A stretch of 6,887 nt of DNA from an uncultured Kouleothrix sp. (GCA_937858455.1 CALLYN010000487.1:1-6887), one strand, 5' to 3'; positions 1 to 6,269 are shown, numbered from the stretch's first letter. Translations and numbers: made by a program. The notes: generated by a model from the letters alone, not told the origin.

Positions 1-1
1 C

Positions 2-325
2 GGAGAGAGAGTGGCGGGCTTCGGCCATCCTCTCTATCCGGATGGAGACCCCCGGGCCACGCATCTGATCGAGGAACTCTCCCGCCGTCGAAAGGCGCCC
101 GACCCCGTTGGTGAAGCCCTGGCGCAAACCATGCTCGAGCTCACGGCGGAACGACCCACCATCGATTTCGCCCTCGCCATGGTGTCCCGAGCACTCAAAC
201 TGCCAGAGGGCTCACCCCTCACCCTCTTCGCTCTCGGAAGGTGCATGGGCTTCATCGGCCATGCGATCGAGCAGTACGAATCGGGAGTCCTCATCCGCCC
301 GCGGGCCCGCTACACGGGACGCTGA
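2..325 (+). CDS. Citrate synthase family protein, C-terminal fragment
   Basis: This is the last 107 residues of a citrate synthase/citryl-CoA family enzyme; the frame is open to the window edge, so the N-terminus lies outside. Citrate synthase condenses acetyl-CoA with oxaloacetate at the entry of the TCA cycle. The fragment holds the block GFGHPLYPDGDPRA, equivalent to the classic GFGHRVY...DPRA segment. Its histidine (codon 26-28) matches the oxaloacetate-binding catalytic His (E. coli H305), and its DPR arginine is a conserved substrate contact. The aspartate of IDFAL (codon 164-166) sits where catalytic Asp362 is expected. The later GRCMGFIGHAIEQ and LIRPRARYTG blocks match the conserved C-terminal arginine-bearing motifs. 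A paralogue such as methylcitrate synthase cannot be excluded from the tail alone. A 65-bp gap separates it from the isoprenoid gene downstream, so co-transcription is possible. Confidence 0.9.
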   Translation, partial: GERVAGFGHPLYPDGDPRATHLIEELSRRRKAPDPVGEALAQTMLELTAERPTIDFALAMVSRALKLPEGSPLTLFALGRCMGFIGHAIEQYESGVLIRPRARYTGR

Positions 326-390
326 GTCTCTTTGCCCAAAGGGCTCTAGTCAGGCGGCGGGCGGCGTGCCCACCTTCTCGGCGAGTTAGC

Positions 391-1398
391 GTGGTCGCCG
401 CACCGGATGCCCTGACGCGCCACCTTGGCGCCATCGAAGACGCACTCCGAAAGCAACTGGAAGGCGACCGCTCGGCGCTGGGCGCCACGGCCCGGTACGT
501 CATGGGCTGGGAAGATCGCGACGGGACGCCGCGAGAGACCGGCGGAAAGCGCATCCGTCCCGCGCTCTGCGTTTTCGCGGGCGAGTTGTTCGGCGGTTCA
601 CCGCAATCGGCGTTGCCCGGCGCCGTCGCGGTCGAGTTGATTCACAACTTCTCGTTGGTGCATGACGAGGTCCAGGACCGCGACGCCGAACGCCACCACC
701 GTCCCACGATCTGGGCTCTCCACGGCGAAGGTCAGGCGATCAACGCGGGTGACTACCTGATTACCCGCGCCATCGACGCCCTGGTTGCCTCCGATGCGCC
801 CCCGTCCCGCGCGGCCTCGGCACTCCGGATTCTCAACGATGCGATGGCCCGGATGATCGCGGGGCAATGGGCTGACCTGTCATTCGAAGCGCGCCTCGAC
901 GTTACCGCCGCGGAGTACCTGGAGATGGTGCGCGGAAAGACAGGAGCGCTGTTGGGAGCGCCGCTGGCCATGGGCGCGGTCCTCGCCGGCGCCTCGGACG
1001 ACGAGGCGGCACGCCTGCAACTCTGGGGCGAGACGGTCGGCCTCGCTTTCCAGGTCCGCGACGATTATCTCGGAATCTGGGGCAACCCTGACCTCACCGG
1101 CAAATCGAACGTGAACGACCTGCTGCGGAAGAAGAAAACGCTGCCCGTGGTGCACGGCTTCGAACACGACCAGAGCGGCGCCGTCCGTTCCGCCTACTCA
1201 CGCGAGACCATCGAGCCGGAGGATGTCGCCGGAATCGTGTCCGCACTTGAGGCCTCCGGAACACCCGGGTTCGTCAATGCCGAAGCAGCACGGCTGGTCG
1301 CGGATGCGAGCCAGATCCTCCACGACTTCGAGCTACCCGATGCATCCAGGGCAGCTCTCGGCGAGATCGGCACGTACCTAGTCGAGCGCGACAACTGA
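391..1398 (+). CDS. Polyprenyl diphosphate synthase (isoprenoid chain elongation)
   Basis: A complete 335-residue trans-isoprenyl diphosphate synthase, the usual length for the family. It adds isopentenyl diphosphate units to an allylic diphosphate, making a farnesyl, geranylgeranyl or longer product; which one cannot be read from the sequence. In order: GGKRIRP (residues 51-57), which binds the diphosphate of IPP; the first aspartate-rich motif HDEVQD (91-96); an RHHRPT-like arginine segment just after it; AINAGDYL; and the second metal-binding motif FQVRDDYLGIWG (D224, D225), followed by TGKS and a KKKTLP segment. The first motif reads D-E-x-x-D where D-D-x-x-D is usual. The GTG at 391 is chosen because the in-frame ATG further upstream (241) would run through the citrate synthase gene, and the homology-like sequence begins shortly after 391. 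The ribosome-binding site is weak. It is followed 37 bp later by an acyltransferase gene on the same strand. Confidence 0.92.
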   Translation: MVAAPDALTRHLGAIEDALRKQLEGDRSALGATARYVMGWEDRDGTPRETGGKRIRPALCVFAGELFGGSPQSALPGAVAVELIHNFSLVHDEVQDRDAERHHRPTIWALHGEGQAINAGDYLITRAIDALVASDAPPSRAASALRILNDAMARMIAGQWADLSFEARLDVTAAEYLEMVRGKTGALLGAPLAMGAVLAGASDDEAARLQLWGETVGLAFQVRDDYLGIWGNPDLTGKSNVNDLLRKKKTLPVVHGFEHDQSGAVRSAYSRETIEPEDVAGIVSALEASGTPGFVNAEAARLVADASQILHDFELPDASRAALGEIGTYLVERDN

Positions 1399-1435
1399 AA
1401 TTGCCTTTTCCCGCCGGTTGGCCTAGCGTCAGCCC

Positions 1436-1797
1436 GTGTTTGAGAACGTAGCGGAGGACATTCGCCTGGGCGTCCGCTGGCACAGCGTGCCGCGAGTCCG
1501 TGCGCTATTCGGCGAACGCGCCGAGACGGTCGCCGCGCTGGCTTTGTCAGCGGAACTGCAGGTTGTCCTTGTCTACCGGCTCCAGGCGTGGCTTCGAGCG
1601 AACCATGTGCCGCTGCTGCCCAATCTCTGCCGTCGGCTGACTATGCTCCTCGCAGGGGTCTCGATAGGTGACCAGGTCACGATCGGCCCCGGGTTGCTCA
1701 TGAACCACGGCCACGTCGTCATCGACGGGACGACGTCTATCGGCCCGTTATGTTCGATCGCGCCGTTCGTGACCATCGGGCTGCACACCGGCGGCGC
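1436..1797 (+). pseudogene. Serine O-acetyltransferase-like hexapeptide acyltransferase, 3' truncated at a junction
   Basis: The first ~120 residues resemble a CysE-type (serine acetyltransferase-like) protein. A helical N-terminal region carries VVLVYRLQAWLR and PLLPNLCRR. It runs into a left-handed beta-helix built of hexapeptide repeats: VSIGDQVTIGPG, then NHGHVVIDG (residues 90-98), then SIGPLCSIAPFVTIG. Relatives acetylate serine for cysteine synthesis or transfer acyl groups to sugars; the substrate here is unknown. The repeat series should continue with a GPTIG-like coil and further turns, but after TIGLHTGG (about 1797) the frame leaves the family. The frame stays open to 2125 only by running antisense through an aldehyde dehydrogenase piece and a TetR gene. 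The start is the GTG at 1436, 37 bp after the isoprenoid synthase, so the two could form an operon. The truncation coincides with a proposed chimeric junction. Confidence 0.75.
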
Positions 1798-1850
1798 CTG
1801 CTACGCCGCACTCTACACACTCACGCAATGGGCGCTCACGAAAGATGCGA
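1797..1850. other. Proposed sequence junction 1 (acyltransferase to aldehyde dehydrogenase)
   Basis: On the left the + strand encodes hexapeptide-repeat sequence; from about 1850 rightward the - strand encodes aldehyde dehydrogenase. The ~50 bases between match neither family and could be a third small piece. The minus-strand frame meets a stop at 1813-1815. The exact breakpoint cannot be placed by eye. Confidence 0.6.
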
Positions 1851-1990
1851 TGCTCGCGGCGCTGGCGAAGAAGCGGAGGTTGGCCACGGCGCGTGGAATG
1901 TCCACTTCGCGTGCGAGCGCCACGGGTTTGCCGTTGTCGCGGCTCTCGGCCTGTGCGAACAGGTCGAGGTCGTGCTCCACGCTGTCGGCC
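1850..1990 (-). pseudogene. Aldehyde dehydrogenase fragment (N-terminal region)
   Basis: About 45 codons on the minus strand match the N-terminal part of an NAD(P)-dependent aldehyde dehydrogenase. They run from ADSVEHDLDLFAQAE through SRDNGKPVALAREVDIPRA to NLRFFASA. The E-S-x-D-N-G-K-P motif followed by an aspartate-containing helix and a RFFA motif is typical of residues ~75-120 of the family, and is especially like semialdehyde or betaine aldehyde dehydrogenases. The NAD-binding fold, the catalytic Glu and Cys and both true termini are absent, so it cannot encode an enzyme. It is joined in frame to the TetR-type DNA-binding domain at about 1986-1992 and loses family likeness at about 1850. 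It is probably not the same gene as the C-terminal aldehyde dehydrogenase piece at the window's right end, though this is not proven. Confidence 0.75.
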
Positions 1991-1992
1991 AC
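1983..1992. other. Proposed sequence junction 2 (aldehyde dehydrogenase to TetR regulator)
   Basis: On the minus strand the TetR helix-turn-helix text WQAVTIRRVAD changes directly into aldehyde dehydrogenase text ADSVEHDLDLFAQ with no frame break. The shared Ala-Asp codons (GCC GAC) suggest joining at a short microhomology. A TetR protein should instead continue with the recognition helix and a Y-x-x-F segment. Confidence 0.65.
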
Positions 1993-2106
1993 GCGGCGGA
2001 TGGTCACGGCCTGCCAGCCTTCTTCGCCGGCAATCGTGCGCGCGGCCTGCAAAATGGCCTGGCGTCGTTCTTCTCGCTCACGCTCGCGGCGTTCTTTTGT
2101 GCCCAT
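1986..2106 (-). pseudogene. TetR/AcrR-family transcriptional regulator, N-terminal DNA-binding fragment
   Basis: Forty-one codons of a TetR-family repressor. A highly charged N-terminal arm (MGTKERREREREERR) is followed by helix 1 (AILQAARTIAGEEGWQ) and the start of the helix-turn-helix (AVTIRRVAD). TetR proteins bind palindromic operators as dimers and release DNA when a small ligand binds the C-terminal domain. Here the recognition helix and the whole ligand-binding domain are missing, because the sequence switches to aldehyde dehydrogenase at about 1986. The ATG at 2106 is preferred over an upstream in-frame ATG (2133): it is preceded by AGGTG at a 5-base spacing, and the earlier ATG would lie inside the operator/promoter region. 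The intact gene was probably divergent from, and a regulator of, the MFS transporter on the other side of the intergenic region; this is inferred from layout. Confidence 0.8.
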
Positions 2107-2111
2107 TGAAA

Positions 2112-2116
2112 CACCT
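2112..2116 (-). promoter_or_regulatory. Ribosome-binding site of the TetR-type gene
   Basis: Read on the minus strand, this is AGGTG, five bases (TTTCA) before the ATG at 2106. It decides in favour of that start codon rather than the in-frame ATG at 2133. Confidence 0.6.
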
Positions 2117-2125
2117 GTGAAATAA

Positions 2126-2140
2126 TCTAACACTGTTAGA
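2126..2140. promoter_or_regulatory. Perfect 15-bp palindrome, likely TetR-type operator
   Basis: TCTAACA-C-TGTTAGA is a perfect inverted repeat with 7-base arms around one central base. It lies immediately downstream of the -10 box of the minus-strand promoter, covering the expected transcription start, and about 20 bases before the start codon of the TetR-type gene. Size, symmetry and position are those of a TetR-family autoregulatory operator. Binding there would block transcription of the repressor gene. Whether it also represses the MFS gene, whose likely promoter is ~120 bp away, is unclear. Confidence 0.7.
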
Positions 2141-2141
2141 A

Positions 2142-2170
2142 AATATACGCCGATTCGAGCGAAGAGTCAA
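2142..2170 (-). promoter_or_regulatory. Sigma70-type promoter for the TetR-type gene
   Basis: On the minus strand, TTGACT (2165-2170) is followed after exactly 17 bases by TATATT (2142-2147). Both hexamers are close to the consensus and the spacing is optimal. It sits in an AT-rich stretch that stands out from the GC-rich surroundings, and the transcript would begin within or beside the 15-bp palindrome. Confidence 0.7.
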
Positions 2171-2189
2171 GAAGTATTCGCAGCACTCC

Positions 2190-2225
2190 GACTTTTGGCG
2201 GAGCAAGATCAGACTTTCGGCGGAG
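2190..2225. repeat. Short tandem-like direct repeat, 22-bp period
   Basis: GACTTTTGGCGGAG (2190-2203) recurs as GACTTTCGGCGGAG (2212-2225), 13 of 14 bases matching, with starts 22 bp apart. The first copy also forms a weak CTCCG/CGGAG inverted repeat (2186-2203). The two-turn spacing in an intergenic regulatory region could reflect a pair of protein-binding sites, but no family is recognised. Confidence 0.35.
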
Positions 2226-2258
2226 GGCGCGCAGGCCAATGCCCGCGAAAGGCGCGAG

Positions 2259-2264
2259 TATAAT
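2259..2264 (+). promoter_or_regulatory. Candidate -10 box upstream of the MFS gene
   Basis: TATAAT, a perfect consensus -10 hexamer, within GTATAATGCC. No convincing -35 hexamer lies 16-18 bases upstream. Transcription would begin near 2271, leaving a leader of about 45 bases before the transporter start. The same ten bases recur before the metallopeptidase gene at 3568-3577. Confidence 0.45.
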
Positions 2265-2316
2265 GCCCCGCACGCGGCGCGCCAGTGTTGGCGGCCCCTA
2301 GCGGTCGGCGGTGATC

Positions 2317-3573
2317 ATGCGCAACTTTCGCACTGTGTTGCGGCCCACCACGCTTGAGCAGCGCAACATCCGCAACGTGCTGATCGACGGCATTGGGGTG
2401 GGGATTGTTTCGGGGGTGGCGACGTTTTTGTCGGTGTTTCTGGTGCGTCTGGGCGCATCGTCGTTTCTGGTGGGCCTGCTTACGGCCATGCCCGCGCTCA
2501 CCGGCATTATTCTGGCGCTTCCGGTGGGCCAGCTGCTCGAACGCCAGCGCAATGTCGTGCCGTGGTACTCGCGCGCGCGCGTGTGGGTGCTCGGTTCCTA
2601 CGCCATCACTGGCCTGATGCCGTTCATCTTCCCGCTTGGGCTGGTGCCGGTGCCGATCATTGCCATCTGGGCGATTGCGACCGTGCCGCAAACGATTGTG
2701 AACGTGGCGTTTACGATTGTGATGGGCGCGGTGGCCGGCCCCGACCGGCGCTACTACCTGATGAGCCGGCGCTGGTCGATCCTTGGCCTGACCACTGCGG
2801 TGACGGTGGCGCTGGCCGGCTGGCTGCTCGAGCGATTCGTTTTTCCGCTCAACTACCAGCTGGTGTTTATTGGCTCGTTCGCGGGCGGGCTGCTGAGCTT
2901 TGCGTTTTCGAGCCAGATCAGCATCCCCGACAACGAGCCGGCCGAAGCTGGCGCCGGCGCGGGCCAATCGCGGCGCGAGCAGCTGCGCGAGGGCATGCGG
3001 GCGCTGCGCGAGAACGCCGCCTTCAGCCGGTTTGTGCTGAGCCAGTTCGTGTTTCGCTGCGGCATCACGCTGGCGCTGCCGATCTTCCCGCTGTACTGGG
3101 TGCGCGAGCTACACGCCTCGGATGCCTGGATCGGCATTATCAACACCGTCAACAGCGGCGTGCTGCTGGTGGCCTACTTTCTGTGGTCGAGCGTATCGCG
3201 GCGGCGCGGCGCCGTCCAGGTGCTGCAGGTATGCGCGTTCGGGCTGGTGCTGTACCCGCTGCTGGCCGGGCTGACGCCTAGCGTAGCGCCGCAGCCGCTG
3301 TACGCCGGCATGGGCGGGATCTTCATGGCCGGGATCGACCTGGTGCTGTTCGACATGCTGCTGAGCACCTGCCCGCCGCGCCACACCGCTACCTACGTGG
3401 CGCTGTACCAGCTCACCACGTACCTTGCCACATTTGTGGCGCCAACGTTGGGCACGGCGATCGCCGACGGCTTTGGCGCGGCGCCGGCGCTGTTCGTAGC
3501 AGCCGGGCTGCGGCTGGTCGGGGCCGCGCTGTTTGTGCTGCTGCGGGTGGGCCGGCCGCAGATTCGGGTATAA
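2317..3573 (+). CDS. Major facilitator superfamily transporter
   Basis: A complete ~418-residue integral membrane protein with about twelve hydrophobic segments in two halves, the standard MFS length and layout. Helix 1 begins around residue 25 (VLIDGIGVGIVSGV). A GQLLERQR segment (from residue 71) sits in the helix 2-3 loop, where the MFS loop A motif (G-x-x-x-D/E-R) is expected. A hydrophilic central loop (about 203-232, rich in Ala, Gly, Arg and Glu) separates the two six-helix halves. The substrate is not readable. The divergent TetR-type gene and its operator hint at ligand-induced efflux, for example of a drug or metabolite, which is inference. The start is uncertain: ATG 2317 is used here, but the in-frame GTG at 2311 is equally open and neither has a strong ribosome-binding site. 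Its stop codon overlaps the TATAAT of the next gene. Confidence 0.85.
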   Translation: MRNFRTVLRPTTLEQRNIRNVLIDGIGVGIVSGVATFLSVFLVRLGASSFLVGLLTAMPALTGIILALPVGQLLERQRNVVPWYSRARVWVLGSYAITGLMPFIFPLGLVPVPIIAIWAIATVPQTIVNVAFTIVMGAVAGPDRRYYLMSRRWSILGLTTAVTVALAGWLLERFVFPLNYQLVFIGSFAGGLLSFAFSSQISIPDNEPAEAGAGAGQSRREQLREGMRALRENAAFSRFVLSQFVFRCGITLALPIFPLYWVRELHASDAWIGIINTVNSGVLLVAYFLWSSVSRRRGAVQVLQVCAFGLVLYPLLAGLTPSVAPQPLYAGMGGIFMAGIDLVLFDMLLSTCPPRHTATYVALYQLTTYLATFVAPTLGTAIADGFGAAPALFVAAGLRLVGAALFVLLRVGRPQIRV

Positions 3574-3574
3574 T
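3569..3574 (+). promoter_or_regulatory. Candidate -10 box, possibly for a leaderless transcript
   Basis: TATAAT overlaps the stop codon of the MFS gene and lies only six bases before the ATG at 3581. Initiation at the usual distance would start the transcript at or next to the A of the ATG, and no Shine-Dalgarno sequence is present. No matching -35 hexamer is seen. It shares GTATAATGCC with the candidate promoter of the MFS gene. Confidence 0.45.
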
Positions 3575-3580
3575 GCCGGC

Positions 3581-4201
3581 ATGTCGAATACTAAACCACA
3601 AATGATCACCGTCGACGGCGTCACGCTGACCTTGCAGATCGAGCGCAAGCGTGTGAAGAATATCAACGCGCGCCTGCGCGGCGAGGTGCTGGCAGTCAGC
3701 GCGCCGCTGAACACGCCGCAGGCCACGCTCGATCAGGTGATCCCCGATCTGGCGCGCCGGCTGGTGCGGCGGGTGCGCGCTCGCCAGATCAACACCGAGG
3801 ACGACGCGCTGGCGCTGGTGCAGCGCGTGGCTGCGCGCTTTCCGCAGCCGCCCAGCGTGGCGCGCGTGCGCTGGGCCACCAACCAGCAGGCGCGCTGGGG
3901 CAGCTACAGCGCAGCCACGCGCACCATCCGCCTGAACGCGGCGCTGCGCCACATGCCCGGCTGGGTGCTCGAGGCGGTGGTGGCGCACGAGCTGGCGCAC
4001 GTCTTTTTCCAGGATCACGGGCCGGGCTTCTGGAAGCTGCTGCGCAGCGTCGAGCCGGCCGTCGATCGCGCCGACGCGTTTCTGGCGGGCGTAACGTGGC
4101 TGGGCCACTACTGGGAAAGCCTGCCGCCGGTGGAGCGTGGGTTGCTAGCCAGGGTGCAGGGCTATCTCGACGACGCCAATGACCAGGCTCAGCGCGATTG
4201 A
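3581..4201 (+). CDS. YgjP/DUF45-type zinc metallopeptidase
   Basis: A 206-residue protein of the YgjP-like (DUF45, WLM/SprT-related) metallopeptidase family. The zinc site is clear: HELAH at residues 136-140, with a third histidine at 146 in DHGPGFW, matching the family's HExxH-x5-H arrangement. Upstream is RWGSYS (105-110), the family's signature RWGSC/S block, followed by TIRLNAALRHMPGWVLEAVV, which forms the strand and helix leading into the zinc motif. No signal peptide or membrane segment is seen, so it is probably cytoplasmic. The physiological substrate of this family is poorly known. The ATG at 3581 fits the start of homology-like sequence and excludes a cysteine-rich 16-residue extension that would lie inside the MFS gene. 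It ends 33 bp before zwf on the same strand, so co-transcription is possible. Confidence 0.88.
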   Translation: MSNTKPQMITVDGVTLTLQIERKRVKNINARLRGEVLAVSAPLNTPQATLDQVIPDLARRLVRRVRARQINTEDDALALVQRVAARFPQPPSVARVRWATNQQARWGSYSAATRTIRLNAALRHMPGWVLEAVVAHELAHVFFQDHGPGFWKLLRSVEPAVDRADAFLAGVTWLGHYWESLPPVERGLLARVQGYLDDANDQAQRD

Positions 4202-4225
4202 GCCGCGCCGCCGTGGCGAGCAAGC

Positions 4226-4230
4226 AGGAG
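4226..4230 (+). promoter_or_regulatory. Ribosome-binding site of zwf
   Basis: AGGAG lies four bases before the ATG at 4235, the only strong Shine-Dalgarno match on the + strand of the central block. It fixes the zwf start. Confidence 0.65.
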
Positions 4231-4234
4231 CATT

Positions 4235-5776
4235 ATGACCGACACCGTCTCTATCGCCAACCCACTGCGCGCCGGCATGCGCATGCAGCGCACCCCCGAG
4301 CCATGCACCGTGGTGATCTTCGGCGCCACCGGCGACCTGACGCATCGCAAGCTGGTGCCGGCGCTCTACAACCTTCAGCGCGAGCGGCTGCTGCCGCCCG
4401 GCTTCAGCGTGGTGGGCTTCGCCCGGCGCGCCTGGAGCGACGAGTTCTTTCGCGAATCGCTGCTGAACGAGGCCAAGGAGTTCTCGCGCAGCGGCGTCGA
4501 GCCGACGCTGTGGGAAACTTTTGCCGAGGGCGTGAGCTATGTGCAGTCGTCGTTCGACGACCCGGCCGGCTACGCCGCTCTGGCCGCGCGCCTGAACGAG
4601 CTCGACGAGCGGCGCGGCGCCAGCGGCAACCGGCTGTTCTACCTCTCCACGCCGCCCGAGTCGTACGCGACGATCATCCAGCAGCTGGGCGCGGCCGGGC
4701 TGGCGCGCTCGCCCGGCGACGGCTGGACGCGGATCATCATCGAGAAGCCGTTTGGCCGCGACCTGGCCGGCGCGCGCGCGCTCAACGCCGAGGTGCACAA
4801 GGTGTTCGACGAGCGGCAGGTATACCGCATCGACCACTACCTCGGCAAGGAGACGGTGCAGAACATTCTGGTGTTTCGCTTCGCCAACGGCATCTTCGAG
4901 CCGCTGTGGGATCGGCGCTATGTCGACCACGTGCAGATCACCGTGGCCGAGACGGTGGGCCTGGAGGGGCGCGGCGGCTACTACGAGCACGCCGGCGCCA
5001 TGCGCGACATGGTGCAGAACCACCTGATGCAGCTGCTGACGCTCACGGCTATGGAGCCGCCGATCGGCTACCGCGCCGACGCCGTGCGCGACGAGAAGGT
5101 CAAGGTGCTGCGCGCCATCCGCGCGGTCGCGCCCGAGCAGGTCGAGCAGTTTACCGTGCGCGGCCAGTATGGCGCCGGCTCGATCGGCGGCGAGCCGGTG
5201 CCGGGCTACCGCCAGGAAGAGGGCGTTGCGCCCGAGTCGGGCACCGAAACCTACGTGGCGCTGCAGTTCTTCGTCGATAACTGGCGCTGGGCCGGGGTAC
5301 CGTTTCTGCTGCGCACCGGCAAGCGCCTGCCCAAGCGCGTCAGCGAGATCGCCATCCAGTTCCGCTCGGCGCCGCTGATGCTGTTCGAGGGCGGGCCGCT
5401 CAGCGATATCGAGCCGAACGTGCTGGCCATGCAGGTACAGCCCGACGAAGGCATCACGCTGCGGTTCGACTCGAAGGTGCCCGGCCAGGCCAACCAGATC
5501 CGCCCGGTAACGATGGACTTCCGCTACAACGCGGCGTTTGGCGTCGAGTCGCCCGAGGCCTATGAGCGGCTGCTGCTCGACGCCATGCTGGGCGACTCGA
5601 CCCTGTTCACGCGCAGCGACGAGGTCGAGGCCTCGTGGTCGCTGATCACGCCAATTCACCAGGGCTGGGCCAACGCCGCGCCGCCAGCGTTCCCGAACTA
5701 CGAGGCCGGCACCTGGGGGCCGAAAGAGGCCGACCGGCTCCTGGGCAAAGAATGGCGTGCCTGGCGCCGGCTGTAA
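4235..5776 (+). CDS. zwf: Glucose-6-phosphate 1-dehydrogenase
   Basis: A complete 513-residue G6PD. It oxidises glucose 6-phosphate to 6-phosphogluconolactone and reduces NADP+ (or NAD+), the first step of the oxidative pentose phosphate pathway in the cytoplasm. The N-terminal dinucleotide-binding loop is GATGDLTHRKL (residues 30-40), and EKPFGRD begins at 170. The active-site signature RIDHYLGKE is at 198-206 with His201, and RDMVQNH ends with His263. The 62-residue spacing equals that of the two catalytic histidines (178 and 240) of the Leuconostoc enzyme. The C-terminal beta-sheet domain, including TGKRLPKR, is present. Length is normal for bacterial G6PD. It is followed by a small membrane protein and then opcA, the G6PD assembly factor, a partnership known from cyanobacteria and actinobacteria and consistent with redox or assembly control of the enzyme. 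Confidence 0.97.
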   Translation: MTDTVSIANPLRAGMRMQRTPEPCTVVIFGATGDLTHRKLVPALYNLQRERLLPPGFSVVGFARRAWSDEFFRESLLNEAKEFSRSGVEPTLWETFAEGVSYVQSSFDDPAGYAALAARLNELDERRGASGNRLFYLSTPPESYATIIQQLGAAGLARSPGDGWTRIIIEKPFGRDLAGARALNAEVHKVFDERQVYRIDHYLGKETVQNILVFRFANGIFEPLWDRRYVDHVQITVAETVGLEGRGGYYEHAGAMRDMVQNHLMQLLTLTAMEPPIGYRADAVRDEKVKVLRAIRAVAPEQVEQFTVRGQYGAGSIGGEPVPGYRQEEGVAPESGTETYVALQFFVDNWRWAGVPFLLRTGKRLPKRVSEIAIQFRSAPLMLFEGGPLSDIEPNVLAMQVQPDEGITLRFDSKVPGQANQIRPVTMDFRYNAAFGVESPEAYERLLLDAMLGDSTLFTRSDEVEASWSLITPIHQGWANAAPPAFPNYEAGTWGPKEADRLLGKEWRAWRRL

Positions 5777-5791
5777 CGAAAGCGACGAACC

Positions 5792-6253
5792 ATGTTCATA
5801 CTTGCCGACGTGGCGATTGGCCCGATGATTTTGCTCGGCGGCGTGCTGGCCGGGCTGGGGCTGTTCATCCCGGTGACCCTGCTCGAATCGCTGGTGATCT
5901 GGCGCATGCGCTGGGGTACCTATCGCCAGTCGCTCATCGACTCGACGCTGGCGAATTTGGTGTCGACGCTGGTGGGCGTGGTGTTTTTCGCGGTGTACTA
6001 TGCCACCACCTACCGCTGCGAGACGCAGGAGAGCGCCGATAAGCTGCAGAGCGTCACGAACTGCGGCTTCGCGATCTCGCCGCTGGTGTGGCTTGTAGCC
6101 ACGGCGCTGCTGTCGATTGTGATCGAGGGCCTGGTGCTGCAGTGGCGCAAAAACTACGCGCCGCGGATCACCTGGGACGCCGCAATTGCCGCGAATGTGG
6201 CAAGCTACGTGCTGCTGGCCGCGCTGCTGTTCTGGGGCCTGCTGACGTTCTAA
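5792..6253 (+). CDS. Small four-helix membrane protein between zwf and opcA
   Basis: A 153-residue hydrophobic protein with no family I can name. Four membrane segments are visible: about residues 5-33, 48-69, 91-114 and 131-152. The loops after helices 1 and 3 are basic (WRMRWGTYR and QWRKNYAPR), so by the positive-inside rule both ends and these loops face outward and inward accordingly, with loops 1 and 3 cytoplasmic. The loop between helices 2 and 3 would then be extracytoplasmic; it carries two cysteines sixteen residues apart (YRCETQ and TNCGF), which could form a disulfide. The ATG at 5792 is 15 bp after the zwf stop, and opcA starts 16 bp after its end, so it almost certainly belongs to the same transcript. 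The Shine-Dalgarno match is poor. Its role is unknown; a link to redox metabolism is suggested only by context. Confidence 0.8.
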   Translation: MFILADVAIGPMILLGGVLAGLGLFIPVTLLESLVIWRMRWGTYRQSLIDSTLANLVSTLVGVVFFAVYYATTYRCETQESADKLQSVTNCGFAISPLVWLVATALLSIVIEGLVLQWRKNYAPRITWDAAIAANVASYVLLAALLFWGLLTF

Positions 6254-6269
6254 ACGCATTGGGGGGGCC

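Noticed and set aside
241..390. A 50-residue N-terminal extension of the isoprenoid synthase from the ATG at 241
   Set aside because: It lies largely inside the citrate synthase gene in another frame and lacks family likeness; the GTG at 391 fits the usual protein length.
1399..1435. Possible terminator or promoter between the isoprenoid synthase and the acyltransferase
   Set aside because: No stem-loop followed by a T run and no convincing -35/-10 pair was seen in the 37 bases.
1798..2125. Continuation of the acyltransferase frame for ~109 codons
   Set aside because: The residues after TIGLHTGG do not follow the hexapeptide pattern and are antisense to the aldehyde dehydrogenase and TetR pieces.
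2209..2967. A 252-codon minus-strand open frame opposite the MFS gene
   Set aside because: Its composition is extreme in His, Arg and Gln and without domains; it is a shadow of the transporter's codon bias.
3109..4108. Long minus-strand open frames opposite the MFS and metallopeptidase genes
   Set aside because: Arg/Ala/Gln-rich shadows of the real + strand genes, with no recognisable motif or ribosome-binding site.
6261..6267. The run of seven G residues as a phase-variable tract or assembly error
   Set aside because: It lies just before the opcA start codon, outside coding sequence, in a very GC-rich genome; nothing else supports phase variation.
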